Part shown: piece after piece, positions 9,680 through 20,750 of the stretch | Layout of the letters: each line of letters begins with the position of its first letter | Position numbering within the stretch: position 1 is the first letter of the stretch | Assembly: GCA_023105745.1 (NCBI GenBank) | Contig: JALGQZ010000005.1 | Coordinates: 66,419,019-66,483,018 of the forward strand | Direction: 5' to 3' | DNA: 64,000 nucleotides | Source: Austropuccinia psidii | Taxonomy: Eukaryota > Basidiomycota > Pucciniomycetes > Pucciniales > Sphaerophragmiaceae | Notes under the pieces: model-generated | The model's input: the letters and a program-made list of their open reading frames with translations, nothing else | Databases searched by the model: none | Told to the model about the DNA's origin: nothing | Made by a program: the position numbers and the translations under genes

Positions 9680-10800
9680 GGTCGTAGGTAATCTTGGGAG
9701 TCAGAGTGGCCTGGCACTCATTGAAGAAGAAATTTTTGGAATGACTCCAAAGAATAGAAGAGATAAGATTAATATTTTTTTTAACAGAGATGCAGCTCAA
9801 AATAATAGCTTAGAGAATAAACCTAATAGCCAAAGATCCAACAAAGTCAATCCTTAAGTCACTGATTAAAGCTGTGAATAAGGAAGAAATTAATCAGTAG
9901 GGATATGAGCACCAACATCCACTCAACTGGTGTGGGAAGGTAAAAAGTACTGAATTATTATGTGCAGGATTCACTATCAAGTGACTAAATAAAATGAATC
10001 ATAATATGAATATAGCAGATTAATTGAATTGAAAATCCCTACAGGGTTTAAAAGAGTGTTCACAAGTCAGTATATGTGAAAGGTAAAGAGCTTGACCCTT
10101 GAAGGTTGAAATGCCAGAGGTATGAGCTTGGAAAGCTATATTGAGATCCTTGGGAGATATATACTAACCCAAATTGGTAAGCTTACTGGGTGTATTTTAT
10201 TTACCATATCATGAATTTAAATTACCCAAAAGGGCCAATGCCACAAAATTTTACTTTACTTCAGATTATAATGTCCGAATTTGTGTTTTCCCGGTTTTAA
10301 TGAGAGTCAAAAGCATGGAAACTGGCTTCAAACATACTTTGTCATGATCAATTGGAAATAACTGTACATTATTCCCTTGGGGAAATCATTAATAGTTAAA
10401 GGAAACAGCCTGATGGAAAGATAACTCTGTTGGGTACTCTGTATTTTCCACCTAAGTAACATTAATTGAAGTTAAAAATCTTTAATTATCTCTTACAATA
10501 CTTGAGAGTGAGAGAGAGTTAATTCCAGGAATAGAACACAGAAAGAATGAATTTTTTTAATATTGGTGGCCATTGACAGAGATGGAATACTTTGGGCTTA
10601 TGGTCTGGAGGGGCTCCGGCTAAAATACTTGGGTCTATAGGACTATTAGCCATCCTCAGGGTCTCACAGAACTATGCTCTTTTGGACATTTTGGGTCCTT
10701 GAGCCCCCCTTAAGAGTTTAATATGCAGCCCAAATCCCATAGATGCTGCAGGAATATCCAGGAGGGAAAAGGATGGGAAAATAGTCTGATGTAATCTGAA
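9680..10800 (-). repeat. Degenerate LTR remnant related to the LTRs at 24631 and 34673
   Basis: Short collinear matches to the second-family LTR can be read: CTTGGGAGTC, GGCCTGGCACTCA, ATCCACTCAACTGGTG, GTCAGTATATGTGAAA, ATTCCCTTGGGG and, later, CATTTTGGGTCC. Spacing agrees with the intact LTR, but identity is low and the distal end (expected near 11.2 kb) is not clear. No coding sequence is apparent. Confidence 0.45.
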
Positions 10801-10804
10801 GTCC

Positions 10805-11068
10805 TCAGATCCCTTGGGGAAGATCCCAAGGCTGTTCTGTGGCCTCAAAAGATAAAGTTGATGGTGGCACAGAAACTTTTTTCAAGCAATTTTGGGCCCA
10901 ATTTTTCAGTGCATTATTATTAAAGACCTCTCCATAAAGGTTATTAAAGTAGGATTTCCTGGATGTGGCACTAGCTGTGACACACCAATTATTTATTTTC
11001 TGTTTGTTTTTAGCCTTAAGTACTTTCATAAGAGCTTTCTCAATTAACAGAAGAGTATCCCTGATCAA
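10805..11068 (-). CDS. Hypothetical protein fragment, 87 residues
   Basis: This is an open frame with a more protein-like composition than its surroundings. It has a basic N-terminal helix-like part (EKALMKVLKAKNKQK), then SYFNNLYGEVFNNNALKNW and a C-terminal SVPPSTLSFEATEQPWDLP. No known family is recognised and there is no neighbour evidence. It could be a decayed piece of a transposon gene or chance. It lies at the far end of the LTR remnant, so an LTR origin is also possible. Confidence 0.2.
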   Translation of the reverse strand: MIRDTLLLIEKALMKVLKAKNKQKINNWCVTASATSRKSYFNNLYGEVFNNNALKNWAQNCLKKVSVPPSTLSFEATEQPWDLPQGI

Positions 11069-11698
11069 ATTAAAGCTCCCTCAAATCTTTCAAAAGATTA
11101 TCTATGTTGCTTTAAAATCCTTATTGATTGCAAGAATTATTTTTTGATATAAATCTTGAATGATAATTTGGATGTTTTTTTTTTGAAAAGTAAAATTTGA
11201 ATAATTTTCTTAATACTGATTTGTGGTCAATTATTGATGAGAAGGAGTCCCAAAATATGGAAGGCTTTCCCATTATTTAGTGCTCCTTTCATTTTGTGAA
11301 ATAATTTAGAAATTAAAAGCCAAGATATTATGATTTAATATTTTGGACTCAGATGTTATCATTAGATCAATAATTCTAAACTCTCTCTGGTGAGTGAGAT
11401 TTCATTTGAATTGAGATATCTAATTATTGGGATATTGGTATTATTTATGAATTAATCATTTTGGAATTTGTAGTTTGAGTCTGACTATCTCCCAAGATTT
11501 CAATTCTCACATAATTCTGATGATATATGTTAGCTTTTAAGATTATTATAATTGACTTCATATTAAATGTTTGTCCCAAAATTTCAGTTTTCAGAGTATT
11601 TAAAAGTTTTTTGAGACGAGTATATAAATGTCTTCCCTTTTTTGTGGGTAAATAATAAAAATGGTTTAGAAATTGTGAATTTTGTCAAAATCAAATTC
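11069..11698. other. AT-rich intergenic sequence, no gene seen
   Basis: The sequence is strongly AT-rich with poly-T runs. I see no protein-like open frame and no clear repeat before the assembly gap. Confidence 0.6.
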
Positions 11699-12198
11699 NN
11701 NNNNNNNNNNNNNNNNNNNNNNNNNNNNNNNNNNNNNNNNNNNNNNNNNNNNNNNNNNNNNNNNNNNNNNNNNNNNNNNNNNNNNNNNNNNNNNNNNNNN
11801 NNNNNNNNNNNNNNNNNNNNNNNNNNNNNNNNNNNNNNNNNNNNNNNNNNNNNNNNNNNNNNNNNNNNNNNNNNNNNNNNNNNNNNNNNNNNNNNNNNNN
11901 NNNNNNNNNNNNNNNNNNNNNNNNNNNNNNNNNNNNNNNNNNNNNNNNNNNNNNNNNNNNNNNNNNNNNNNNNNNNNNNNNNNNNNNNNNNNNNNNNNNN
12001 NNNNNNNNNNNNNNNNNNNNNNNNNNNNNNNNNNNNNNNNNNNNNNNNNNNNNNNNNNNNNNNNNNNNNNNNNNNNNNNNNNNNNNNNNNNNNNNNNNNN
12101 NNNNNNNNNNNNNNNNNNNNNNNNNNNNNNNNNNNNNNNNNNNNNNNNNNNNNNNNNNNNNNNNNNNNNNNNNNNNNNNNNNNNNNNNNNNNNNNNNN
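11699..12198. other. Assembly gap, exactly 500 N
   Basis: The run of N is 500 long, a conventional scaffold-gap size, so its true length may be unknown. Open frames that cross it are artefacts. By symmetry with the right arm of the adjacent foldback element, the missing left terminus should lie about 80 bp into the gap. Confidence 0.98.
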
Positions 12199-13382
12199 TT
12201 GTAAAAACACATAATTGTATGGTAAGAAAACACAAGGGGTGGTTTTTAGATAAAATACGGCTATTAATGGCATTTCAAAGGCCATTAATGGAATTATCAA
12301 TGCAATAAAGGGAATTATTAATACCATAAATGGCATTATCAATGCAGTAGAGGGAATTATTAAGGCCATAAATGGAATTATCCATTCAATAAAGGGAATT
12401 ATTAATGCTATAAATGGCATTGTTGATGAAATAAATGCAACTGCTAATGCCAAAGGTGGCATTGATAATGCCACTGATGGAATTATTAATTCCATCAATG
12501 GCATGTTTAATTTCATCAATGGAATTGTTAATGCCATTTATGTTACTGGTAATGCCATTCATGCCATTTCTGAGGCCATTTATGGAATGTTTAAGGCCAA
12601 AAATGACATTAAAAATGCCATTTATGGAATGTTTAAGGCTATAAATGACATTGTTAAGGCCATAAATTCCTTTCTTAACGCCATCAATTCCATTTATAGC
12701 CCTAACAATTCCACAAATGGCATTGTTAATTGTTAAGCCCACAAATGACATTAACAATGCCATTTATGGAGTTGTTAAGGCTCTGAATGACATTAACAAT
12801 GCCATAAATGACATTGTTAAGGCCATTCATGCCATTTTGAAGGCCATTAACAATGGAATTAATGGCCTTAACAATGCCATTAACAATGGAATTAATGGCC
12901 TTAACAATGCCATTTATGGCATTTTTAATGTCATTTATAGCCTTAAAAATTTGATAAATGGAATTGTTAATGTCATTTTTGGCCTTAAAAATGGCATGAA
13001 TGTCCTTGAAAATACCATAAATGGCATTAAAAATGCCATTGATGGAATTAGCAATGCCATTTTTGGCATTGAAAATTCCATTTGTGGCATTAACAATTCC
13101 ATTTGTGGCATTAAAAATTCTATTTATAGAATTGATAATTCCCTTTATTGCATTAATAATGCCATTAATGGGATTAATAACACCCTTCATTGCATTTATA
13201 ATGCCATTAATGGCCTTCAAAAGGCCATAAATAGCCATATTTTGTTTAAAAACCACCCCTTATGTTTTTTTACCATACAATTACGTGTTTTTACAGATTT
13301 ATGGCAAAACATGTAAGTTTTTAGTAAAAACACATAAGGGCCAACATGTCTTTACTAAAAGCTTACATGGGTTTACCAACAC
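12199..13382. mobile_element. Foldback element with MULE-like terminus
   Basis: Seen: the left arm from 12199 (TGTAAAAACACATAATTG...) is matched in inverted orientation by the right arm ending near 13296 (CAATTACGTGTTTTTACA). The inversion continues inward through the repeat array, with GGCTATTAATGG at 12258 against CCATAAATAGCC at 13227. The right arm continues to 13382 and ends GTTTACCAACAC. That end matches the right end of the MULE at 18647 (GTTTACCAACACCC) over about 100 bp. I infer a non-autonomous element mobilised by that MULE family. Its left end is in the gap. No transposase is present. Confidence 0.65.
12258..13238. repeat. Degenerate 21-bp repeat array inside the foldback element
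   Basis: About 46 imperfect units of roughly 21 bp of the type AATGGCATTAATAATGCCAT, each itself nearly palindromic. Because 21 is a multiple of 3, several frames on both strands stay open and give heptad-like peptides (NAINGIV, KAINDIV), for example 12717-13316 on the plus strand and 12726-13256 on the minus strand. I treat these as by-products of the repeat rather than genes. Confidence 0.8.
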
Positions 13383-14265
13383 TTTTATTATTATTATTTT
13401 ATTATTATTATTTTATCATTTTATTGTTATTTTTTTATTTTATTATTATTATTTTTTTACTATTTTTTTAATATTTTATTATTATTTTATTATTATTTTA
13501 TTATTATTTTATTATTATTTTTTATTATGTTTTTATTATTTTTTATTATGTTTCATTATTTTTTTATCATTCTTTTATTATTATTTTTTATTATTTTTTT
13601 ACTACTTTATTATTATTTTATTATTATTTTATTATTATTTTATTATTATTTTATTATTAGTTTATTATTATTTTATTATTATTTTATAATTATTTTATTA
13701 TTATTTTATTATTATTTTATTATTATTTTATTATTATTTTATTATTACTCTTTTGTTATTTTTTTAATATTTTTTATTGTTTTTTTATCATTTTTTATTT
13801 CTTTATTATTATCATTTTATTATTACTTTATTACTTTTCTATTGTTTTTCTATTATTTTTTTATTTTTTTATTATTATTATTTTATTTTATTATTATTTT
13901 ATTATTATTTTATTATTTTTTTATTATTTTTTCATTATTTTTTGATTATTTTGTTATTATTTTTTTATAATGATTTTAACATGTTTTTATTATTTTTTAT
14001 TATTTCTTTTTATCATTTTTTTATTATTTATTATTATTATTTTATTATTTTATTATTATTTCATTATCATTTCCTTATTATTTTATTATCTTTCTATTAT
14101 CTTTTAATTATCTTTTTATTATTCTTTTTTTATTTTTTATTATTTTTTTATTATGTTCTTATTATGTTTTTATTATTTCATAATTTTTTTTATCATTATT
14201 TTTTGTTATTTTATTATTATTCCTTATTATTTTTTATTATTTTTTTGTTATTTTTTATTATTTTA
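13383..14265. repeat. TTATT-type low-complexity tract
   Basis: About 880 bp made almost only of T and A on the plus strand, mostly TTATTATTTTA units with occasional C. The long Phe/Ile/Leu/Tyr open frames in it are artefacts. It separates the foldback element from the MULE. A short piece of the same kind of sequence (TTTTATTATTATTTTATT) also follows the MULE right end at 18650. Confidence 0.9.
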
Positions 14266-14358
14266 GGGTATTGGTAAAAACACACAAGAGCTTATGTGTT
14301 TTTACTAAGAATGTATGTATTTTGGCTATAAATTGGTGAAAACACGTAAGGGGTTCCC
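14266..14358 (+). repeat. Left terminal repeat of the MULE
   Basis: Starts GGGTATTGGTAAAAAC and contains an internal palindrome around CTTATGTGTTTTTAC, then TGGTGAAAACACGTAAGG. It corresponds in inverted form to 18540-18647 and to the right end of the foldback element (13300-13382). Alignment needs gaps. Confidence 0.65.
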
Positions 14359-14823
14359 TGGGCCCATTTTTAATTCAAAATGAAACACAACAATGCCTGT
14401 ATTGGGCCAAAACATGCCCAAAAAGGGGTCCCCCCAAAACCCCTCTAACTCCCAATTGTTTCAGATCTTTGTGCCCAGCCCCCCAAATAATCCACATTAT
14501 CTGCCACCCCAAACAGTTTTTTTTGAAAAACAGTATTACCAAAGCAATTTTGGAAAGCTTTTCACACTTCTCCTTCTTCTTTTCCCCCAAAGACTGCATT
14601 TTCCACCACAACAAACTGCTTTCAATCCTCTAAATTTCCAATTTTTCACCTTCCCTCATCCATTAATCCCACATTTAAACCACTTTTTTTCACTCTTAAC
14701 GACTTCTCTTAATTTTTCATACCTTTTTTCACTTCTTTTTCACCTTTCAAAAATGCTCTTACCCCATTCCAAATCCACACATCCCCCCTTTTTTTCAGAT
14801 TTATACATCTTTTTAACTCAAAA

Positions 14824-17800
14824 ATGCTTCAACCCCACACTAAAGGTTAATTTCAGACCCTTGAGCTTCTTTGGGAGCATGTGCATAATGTTTCCAGGGC
14901 TCAGGGGTATGCTGTGTCCCACTTGAGGTACAATATGACCCAAAACCAAATTGAAGTAGGTTGTGACAGGTCTGGGACCCCAAATCCCAACAAAAATCCC
15001 TCCAAAAACAGTCACTTCAAGCAAGTTTGACTTTCCTTTTAGACTTTATGCCATAAAATATTCCAAGAGTACCACTTGGACTCTTAAAGTCAAAAATCCT
15101 GAATATAGCCATGATGCTACTGAAAATATCATGGCACATCCTGCTTTCAGGAAACTCGATGAGCAAGAAACATCCCAAATTGCTCAAATTTCTGGATCAC
15201 TGCTTCTTCCAAGGAAAATTCAGGCCCAATTATGCAACCAGAGGTAGTCTGACAGGTCTGTAGTCCTTCAAGACTTTTACAAACAAGTCAAGAAAATCAA
15301 GAAAGACAAACTGCAAGGCAGAAGGCCCATTGATTCTCTCATTGACACCCTCAAAGAGGAAAATTTTGTTTGGTCCTCTGCAAGGGATTCTGAGGGACAC
15401 ATTACCTCCTTGTTTTTCACTCACCCCCTTGCCATAAATCTTCTTCATGGCTCCTCATGTCATTCTTATGGATTGTACCTATAAAACCAATAAGTACAAA
15501 ATGCCCCTTTTTCATATTGTTGGATTAAGCTCAACCAATAAGACCTTTTCTGGCGCTTTTTGTTTGATGAAGAATGAAACTGAACCCTCATATACTTGGG
15601 CATTAACTCAATACATAGAAAAGGTTCTCAGCAACACCAATCTTGTTCCCCCTCCAGTCATTGTTATTGACAGGGATCTGGCCTTGAAAAACTCTCTTAG
15701 GAAGCCCCTCCCAGACTCCAACGTCATGTTATGCATTTGGAACATTAATAAAGATTTATCTGCTCATTTCATGAAGAAAATTTGTCATGGCACTGATTTT
15801 GAAAACTTTATGAGCCTTTGTAATCAAGTAATATACTTTTATCTTTCACTTTATTTTGCTTTGTTTCACTTTTTTTCTTATTATTTTTTTATTAATGACT
15901 TTGGGATTCATTTCTCAGATTATGTATCCATCCACTGAAAAGTCTTTCAAAGACAAATGGAAGAAGCTTAAAAAGCCACTCAAAAATCCTGAAGTCTTGC
16001 AATATTTGGAAAATACCTGGCTTCCTCCAAAGGAGTATTATGTGACAGCCTGGACCAGCCACCATTGCCACCTGGGTGTGGGCTCCACCTCCAGAGTTGA
16101 AGGTGCCCATGCCATGCTTAAACTTTGGCTCCAAAGGTCCACTGGTACTATCCTGGAGGTAGTTAGCGCTCTCCACATGGCATTCAGAAAACAATTTATT
16201 GAAATCATCAACAAAATCTCCAAAGAAATGATTGTCCATGTCAAGAATTTTCCTCCACACATCTGTGCTCTCAATGGCAGGCTGTCTCATTATGCGCTTG
16301 AGATGGCCTTTGAAAATTTCAAAACCAAATTTCCTCCAATGAAAAATGCACCAACAAATACAACAATTATCAAGGCATTCCTTGCAAGCATAAGACCCAA
16401 AAGGCATTTTTCAAGTGCCAAAGGCTTGAGATATCAGACTGCCATCCTCAGTGGCATTTAAAGGTTCCTGTGAAGGGTTTTTAACTTTTAATTCTTATTT
16501 TTTCCTTATTAACTGATATTCTTTGTCATATTCTTCTCAGACTGGTTTTCAAGGTGATGAGCAAAGTGTTGAAAAAGAAAGACAGAATGAAGCCAAGAAA
16601 ATATTTGAAGATATTGGGGAAGACCTTTTTCATAGACCAATGGCAGAAATCACCCCAATTCTTCAACAGTTTCAAGATGTTTTGACTGGAAAAGTCCCAT
16701 TTTATCAAGTTCCCAAGAGTCAAGAAGATGATCAATATTATGAAGACCCACTATAATGCAAGAATATCCATGGAAGACTTCAAGGAGCCAAGAATAAAAA
16801 TCAAAATAAAAACAAAAGAGAACAATCAAGATTTGAAATTATTGAAAGTCAATCCAAGAGAGGAGGAAGACCCCCATCAAAAGTGACCAGTACAAAAACA
16901 TCAAGATCACAGTCAAATGTCCCCTCTCAAATTATGGAAGTAGACTCATCTGAAAATTCTGAAGATTCTGAGGCCTCATTATCAAAATAAATCAGTTCAT
17001 CAGATTCACTACCCTCAGCAACTGAATTAAATAAATCAGAAGTCACCCTTGGAAGGTCCAGAAGATTGGCAATTGGAAGCAAAAAATCACAAAGGAAATC
17101 ACACAAGACTGTCACCAGTTTGAAGATATATGATGCAATTGACTTGACCTGTGAGAATTTTCAAAGCAATTATAACACAACGGATGAATGCTCCAAGCTG
17201 TTTGTGAGTTTCTGATTTCTTTTGATGTATATTTCTTGTGTTTATTTTTATATTTATTCATCTTTTGACCTTATTCTATCAGATACCTGGCTCAGAAGAC
17301 TTGCTCAAGTTTATATTGAAATACACCTTCAAGGCCATCAATGTCCAGGGTGATGGAAACTGTGGCTAAATAACAGTATCCCACTACATTTACAAGACTC
17401 AAGACCAATGGGCTGATGTCAGAGGTGACTTGGCTGAAGGGATTCAACAAAATCAAGAACTTTATGAAGCCATAAACACTTTAATTCCCTCAGTATCCTC
17501 TTATTTGGAATGAATTCAATGGTATGAGGATGTTGGCCAGGCTCAAAAAATAAAGTAGATGTCCATGCCTGACATGGGGAATCCAATTGCAAATAAGTAT
17601 CAAAGACCAGTTTTCTTTTATTACACAGTTCAATCTTTTTCCTTTTCCCTTATTTCTGTCCTCAAAATGATAATCCCCCCTTTTCATCTGCTTCTTGAAT
17701 AGCTGTTCCCATTTTGTTCCTTTGGATATAATCATTTCTAAAGTTTATCCAGTCCCCCACATTACTGTGAATTGGGAATTTCATGCCCAACCAGAAGCCC

Positions 17801-17907
17801 TGGGGTGGGCTGATAAATTTAAGAAACACAGGATGTTATATTTGTCCAATCTTTCTCCCCCCCTCAGAAAAGACCAAATATTTTGGAGTTTGATTCAGAT
17901 TGATTGA
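14824..17907 (+). pseudogene. MULE transposase with FAR1-like finger, AT-hook and OTU protease domain
   Basis: Pieces in order: ATG 14824; FAR1/WRKY-GCM1-like finger (VGCDRSG, DFPFRLYAIKYS, NPEYSHDAT; the expected second Cys is Phe). MULE core: D in ILMDCTYKTNKYKMP (15471), D in VIDRDLALKN (15669), E in RVEGAHAMLK (16099). Then an AT-hook-like KRGGRPPSK (16856-16882), a Ser/Glu-rich linker, and an OTU cysteine protease with QGDGNC (17349-17366) and SHFVPL (17707-17724). Three candidate GT-AG introns: 15828-15918, 16477-16540 (weak donor) and 17204-17282; the first and third join in frame. Damage: stops at 15245, 16754, 16988, 17367 and 17511; frameshifts near 15015, 15447 and 17690. The transposase cuts and pastes the element; the OTU role here is unknown. 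The minus-strand frame at 15892-16407 is its antisense shadow. Confidence 0.85.
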
Positions 17908-18018
17908 TTTTTGTATATACAATTTATGCCAATTATCCCTCTCCTCAGTCCTATTTATTGCTTAAATCCCACCTCAGTCTCCTTTTTTATCAAACATGTG
18001 GCATTTTTGTACTTAACA

Positions 18019-18395
18019 ATAGTCATATTACAAACAAGAAAAAAAACATTTGAAAAAGCACTTATTGCGCCTTCACTTGTTGTCCCACCAGAAAAATTCC
18101 CCCAATTCATGGGCTTCTGGTTCTTTGTTGTCCATATTGAACCCTTCATTTTAAAAAAAATTGAAGGAAATTAATAAGTGGGAAGTTTTTATATTGATTT
18201 TTTGAAAATAGTCATATTACAAAGAAAGGAAAAAACATTTGAAAAAAAACACTTTTTGTGCCTTCACTTGTCCCACCAAAAGAAATTCCTAAGATTATGG
18301 GCTTCTGGTTCTTTATTCTCCACATTGAACCCTTCATTTCAAAAAAGATGAAGGAAATTCAGAAGTGGAAAGATTTTAAATTAATTTTCTAAAAA
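18019..18395. repeat. Tandem duplication of about 189 bp in the MULE 3' part
   Basis: Two adjacent copies starting at AATAGTCATATTACAAA (18019 and 18208) share CCTTCACTTG, GGGCTTCTGGTTCTTT and TTGAACCCTTCATTT. They lie downstream of the OTU coding region. Open frames across them are short and not conserved between the two units, so I read them as non-coding. Confidence 0.75.
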
Positions 18396-18539
18396 AATAT
18401 GCCATTTTGTCATATTGGCCAAAAAAAAAATATGAAAAACTTGTGGATATTGACATCCCATGTTGGGAAAAATATGGTAAAAAAATATTAAAAAAAACCT
18501 AAAAACTGATCCTGAGGAATTTTTTTGAAAATTAAGGTC

Positions 18540-18647
18540 ACTAATGTGTTTTTGGACATAAATTGGTAAAAACATGTAAGTTTTTGGTAAAAACAACTAA
18601 GTGCTTATGTGTTTTGACTAAAATCTTACGCATGTTTACCAACACCC
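18540..18647 (-). repeat. Right terminal repeat of the MULE
   Basis: Read on the minus strand it begins GGGTGTTGGTAAACATG and contains TTGTTTTTACC and ACTTACATGTTTTTACC, in the same order as the foldback right end. It is partly degenerate relative to the left end of the MULE. Confidence 0.65.
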
Positions 18648-18977
18648 TTCTTTTATTATTATTTTATTCTGGTGTTTTTATTTTTTAAAGAATAAAATAA
18701 AAAGTAATATAATTTTTTTTAAATTGAATTATAAAATAACTCTATTTTTAATTTATAAATATTTCTTTTAATCACTAGATTCACTCAGAGAAACTTCTTG
18801 CAAGTCTAAGAAAGTGAAAAGCCACATGTAAGATAGTACAATTGATTTCCAAATGCCTCAATAGCTTTCAAAATAAATAAACATAAGATTATTATAATTA
18901 TTCTTTATTATTGGATAAGCCCAATTTGAATCTTTTTAAAGGTCCTTTAAGTAAATATCATGGCCGGGCCCCCAATT
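18648..18977 (-). other. AT-rich sequence ending in a primer-binding-site-like motif
   Basis: No gene. At 18963-18974 the plus strand reads GCCGGGCCCCCA, one base different from the primer-binding-site complement of Gypsy copies 1 and 3, followed by 3 nt and then a possible LTR start. If real, this is the leader of a further minus-strand LTR element, cut by the MULE region. Confidence 0.35.
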
Positions 18978-20750
18978 TTAAGGTTTGACTATAAAACAAT
19001 AAGAAAATATTACTAATGGGTTACTTATTATACTCTGAATGTCCTAAGTCACATGAAGAATAAGCTTAAAAAGAATTATGATAATCAAGAATTATTATGA
19101 TTATGGCATAAAATATTTCTATTATTCAAATAAATAAAATAATTAAAATTATATTATCAAATAAATATATTAATATACTTATGGAAATTCATTATTTTTA
19201 CCAACAAGTAATAAATGTGTGATAAATTTCTATTTAATAATAGAAACCAGTTTATAACTATTATATTACTAACATTAAATTTATATGTTAATATAGTTAC
19301 TATTTATATTAATAAAAGTATTATCAAGAATAATAATAAAGAGAAAAGAACCTTCTTTTGACACTTAATGTGATAATTTTGAATAAATTTACAACAAATA
19401 ATATAAGTAAAACTTATTGAAACTTCATTTACAATAAAAATAGGGAAAATTACAAATTAAACTATTTTTATGTGAAAGTGAAGATTTTGGAGAGGATTTA
19501 ACAAAAAAAAAACAAAATTTTGGATTAATCCATCAAAGTTGGTGATTACTAAAAGAATTATCTTTTGTTTTTCAATAATATAATAGATTGATATATTGAA
19601 AATAAGTAAATTACCTTTTGAATTAATGTTTTAATGTTTTTGATGCATCTGAGGGGGAAATAGAGGAGAAAGAGCTCTATTTATATTGAGATCCTCCATC
19701 CCTGAGTCCATAATTCTTCTAGTAGACGTCTAATGATGGTATCCACTGTAATTGGCAATTGTTTCAAGGTTTAGTGATGATTACATCATAATTAAACCTT
19801 CTTATCTCATTATTACACCATTATTTAGAAGTATCACTTTAATTACAAGTTTTATGACCTCATAGGTTTGGGAAAAGGGTAGAATTAATGAATTATTTTA
19901 GTTTTTATCCTAATATACGAGTATCAACCAGTTCTATCACTTATGTAACTGTAAAACTTGAAATAGGATTACAGATAGTGATCATAAATGATCATTTTTA
20001 CACTTTAACTTTGATCATTAATAACTTTTGAGTTATCTATACTACAGCCATTAATAGAGTCATTTATGATTTCTTGTAATGTCCTTACTAAATTTCCCAG
20101 AGAATTTAATCAAATCATCAAAATGCTATTTTTGATGATTTTTCTTGTAACCCATCTTTTCTGTCAAAATTTACTATTTTAGACTTTAAAACATAATCTC
20201 ATGGGGTTTTACCTTGCATATGGTGATAAAAATTGAATCATTATGCATGTTTGAACTAGCAAAATCTGAATATCAACATTTGTTTGAGTTTGGGCCACTT
20301 TTAAAGTAAAGTGGTCCACAGCTATTGCTATTTTGTTCAATAAACCCTTATAGGGTTTAACCTTGTTCGTAGCTTGTCAAATAAAGTGCATATCTGTACT
20401 CTTACAGCTAATTTGTGGTAGCTTTATTTTTGGTTCAATTCTATATAATTCATAATTCAAAAGATATGAGCTAAAAACATGAATATATGTGCTGATCATA
20501 AAAGTTCATATATTCGGGTTATCTCAGTAAGTATTGACTTTACAGATATACCATAAAAATGGTAAATGTGTGGTTTTTTATGGGGAATCAAATGGCACAA
20601 TTAATTTCTCATTTTATTTGTTTTTCTTATGAGATAATCAAGATTTCATGCCTTTTTATGGAATTTTTACTTCTTTTGAGACTATAATTGTAATTATTAT
20701 TATGAAAATAAGTTTTGTAAGACTGTTGTGACCTTTTTGGATAAGTGGGA
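18978..20750 (-). repeat. Possible LTR of an unidentified retroelement
   Basis: The only support is the adjacent primer-binding-site-like motif and a segment near 19660-19710 (GCTCTATTTATATTGAGATCC, read across two blocks) that resembles 26970-27015 in the 26059-28137 insertion. The distal end is not defined and no open frames of interest occur. The sequence is very AT-rich. Confidence 0.25.

Larger units (their letters stand above)
14266..18647 (+). mobile_element. Mutator-like (MULE) DNA transposon carrying an OTU domain
   Basis: A 4.4-kb element. Its left end reads GGGTATTGGTAAAAACAC (14266) and its right end ends GTTTACCAACACCC (18647), so the termini are inverted. Both ends contain further copies of the TGTTTTTACTAA/TTAGTAAAAACA type. 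Between them lies a multi-exon broken gene with MULE transposase and OTU domains. Both flanks are TTATT-like, so the 9-11 bp target duplication typical of MULEs cannot be resolved. Several stops and frameshifts show it is not autonomous now. Confidence 0.8.

Noticed and set aside
11584..12537. Open frames of 180-317 residues spanning the N run
   Set aside because: They exist only because N is not read as a stop.
12258..13238. CRISPR-like array of 21-bp units
   Set aside because: Units are contiguous and imperfect without unique spacers, the array is inverted about its centre, and the genome is eukaryotic.
13285..14277. Long Phe/Ile/Leu/Tyr-rich open frames
   Set aside because: They lie wholly in the A/T-only tract and result from base composition.
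14393..14926. 177-residue plus-strand open frame (MPVLGQNM...)
   Set aside because: Low-complexity Phe/Pro/Leu/Ser sequence in the MULE subterminal region; the finger-domain frame overlaps its end.
15892..16407. 171-residue minus-strand open frame
   Set aside because: Antisense to the conserved MULE transposase core.
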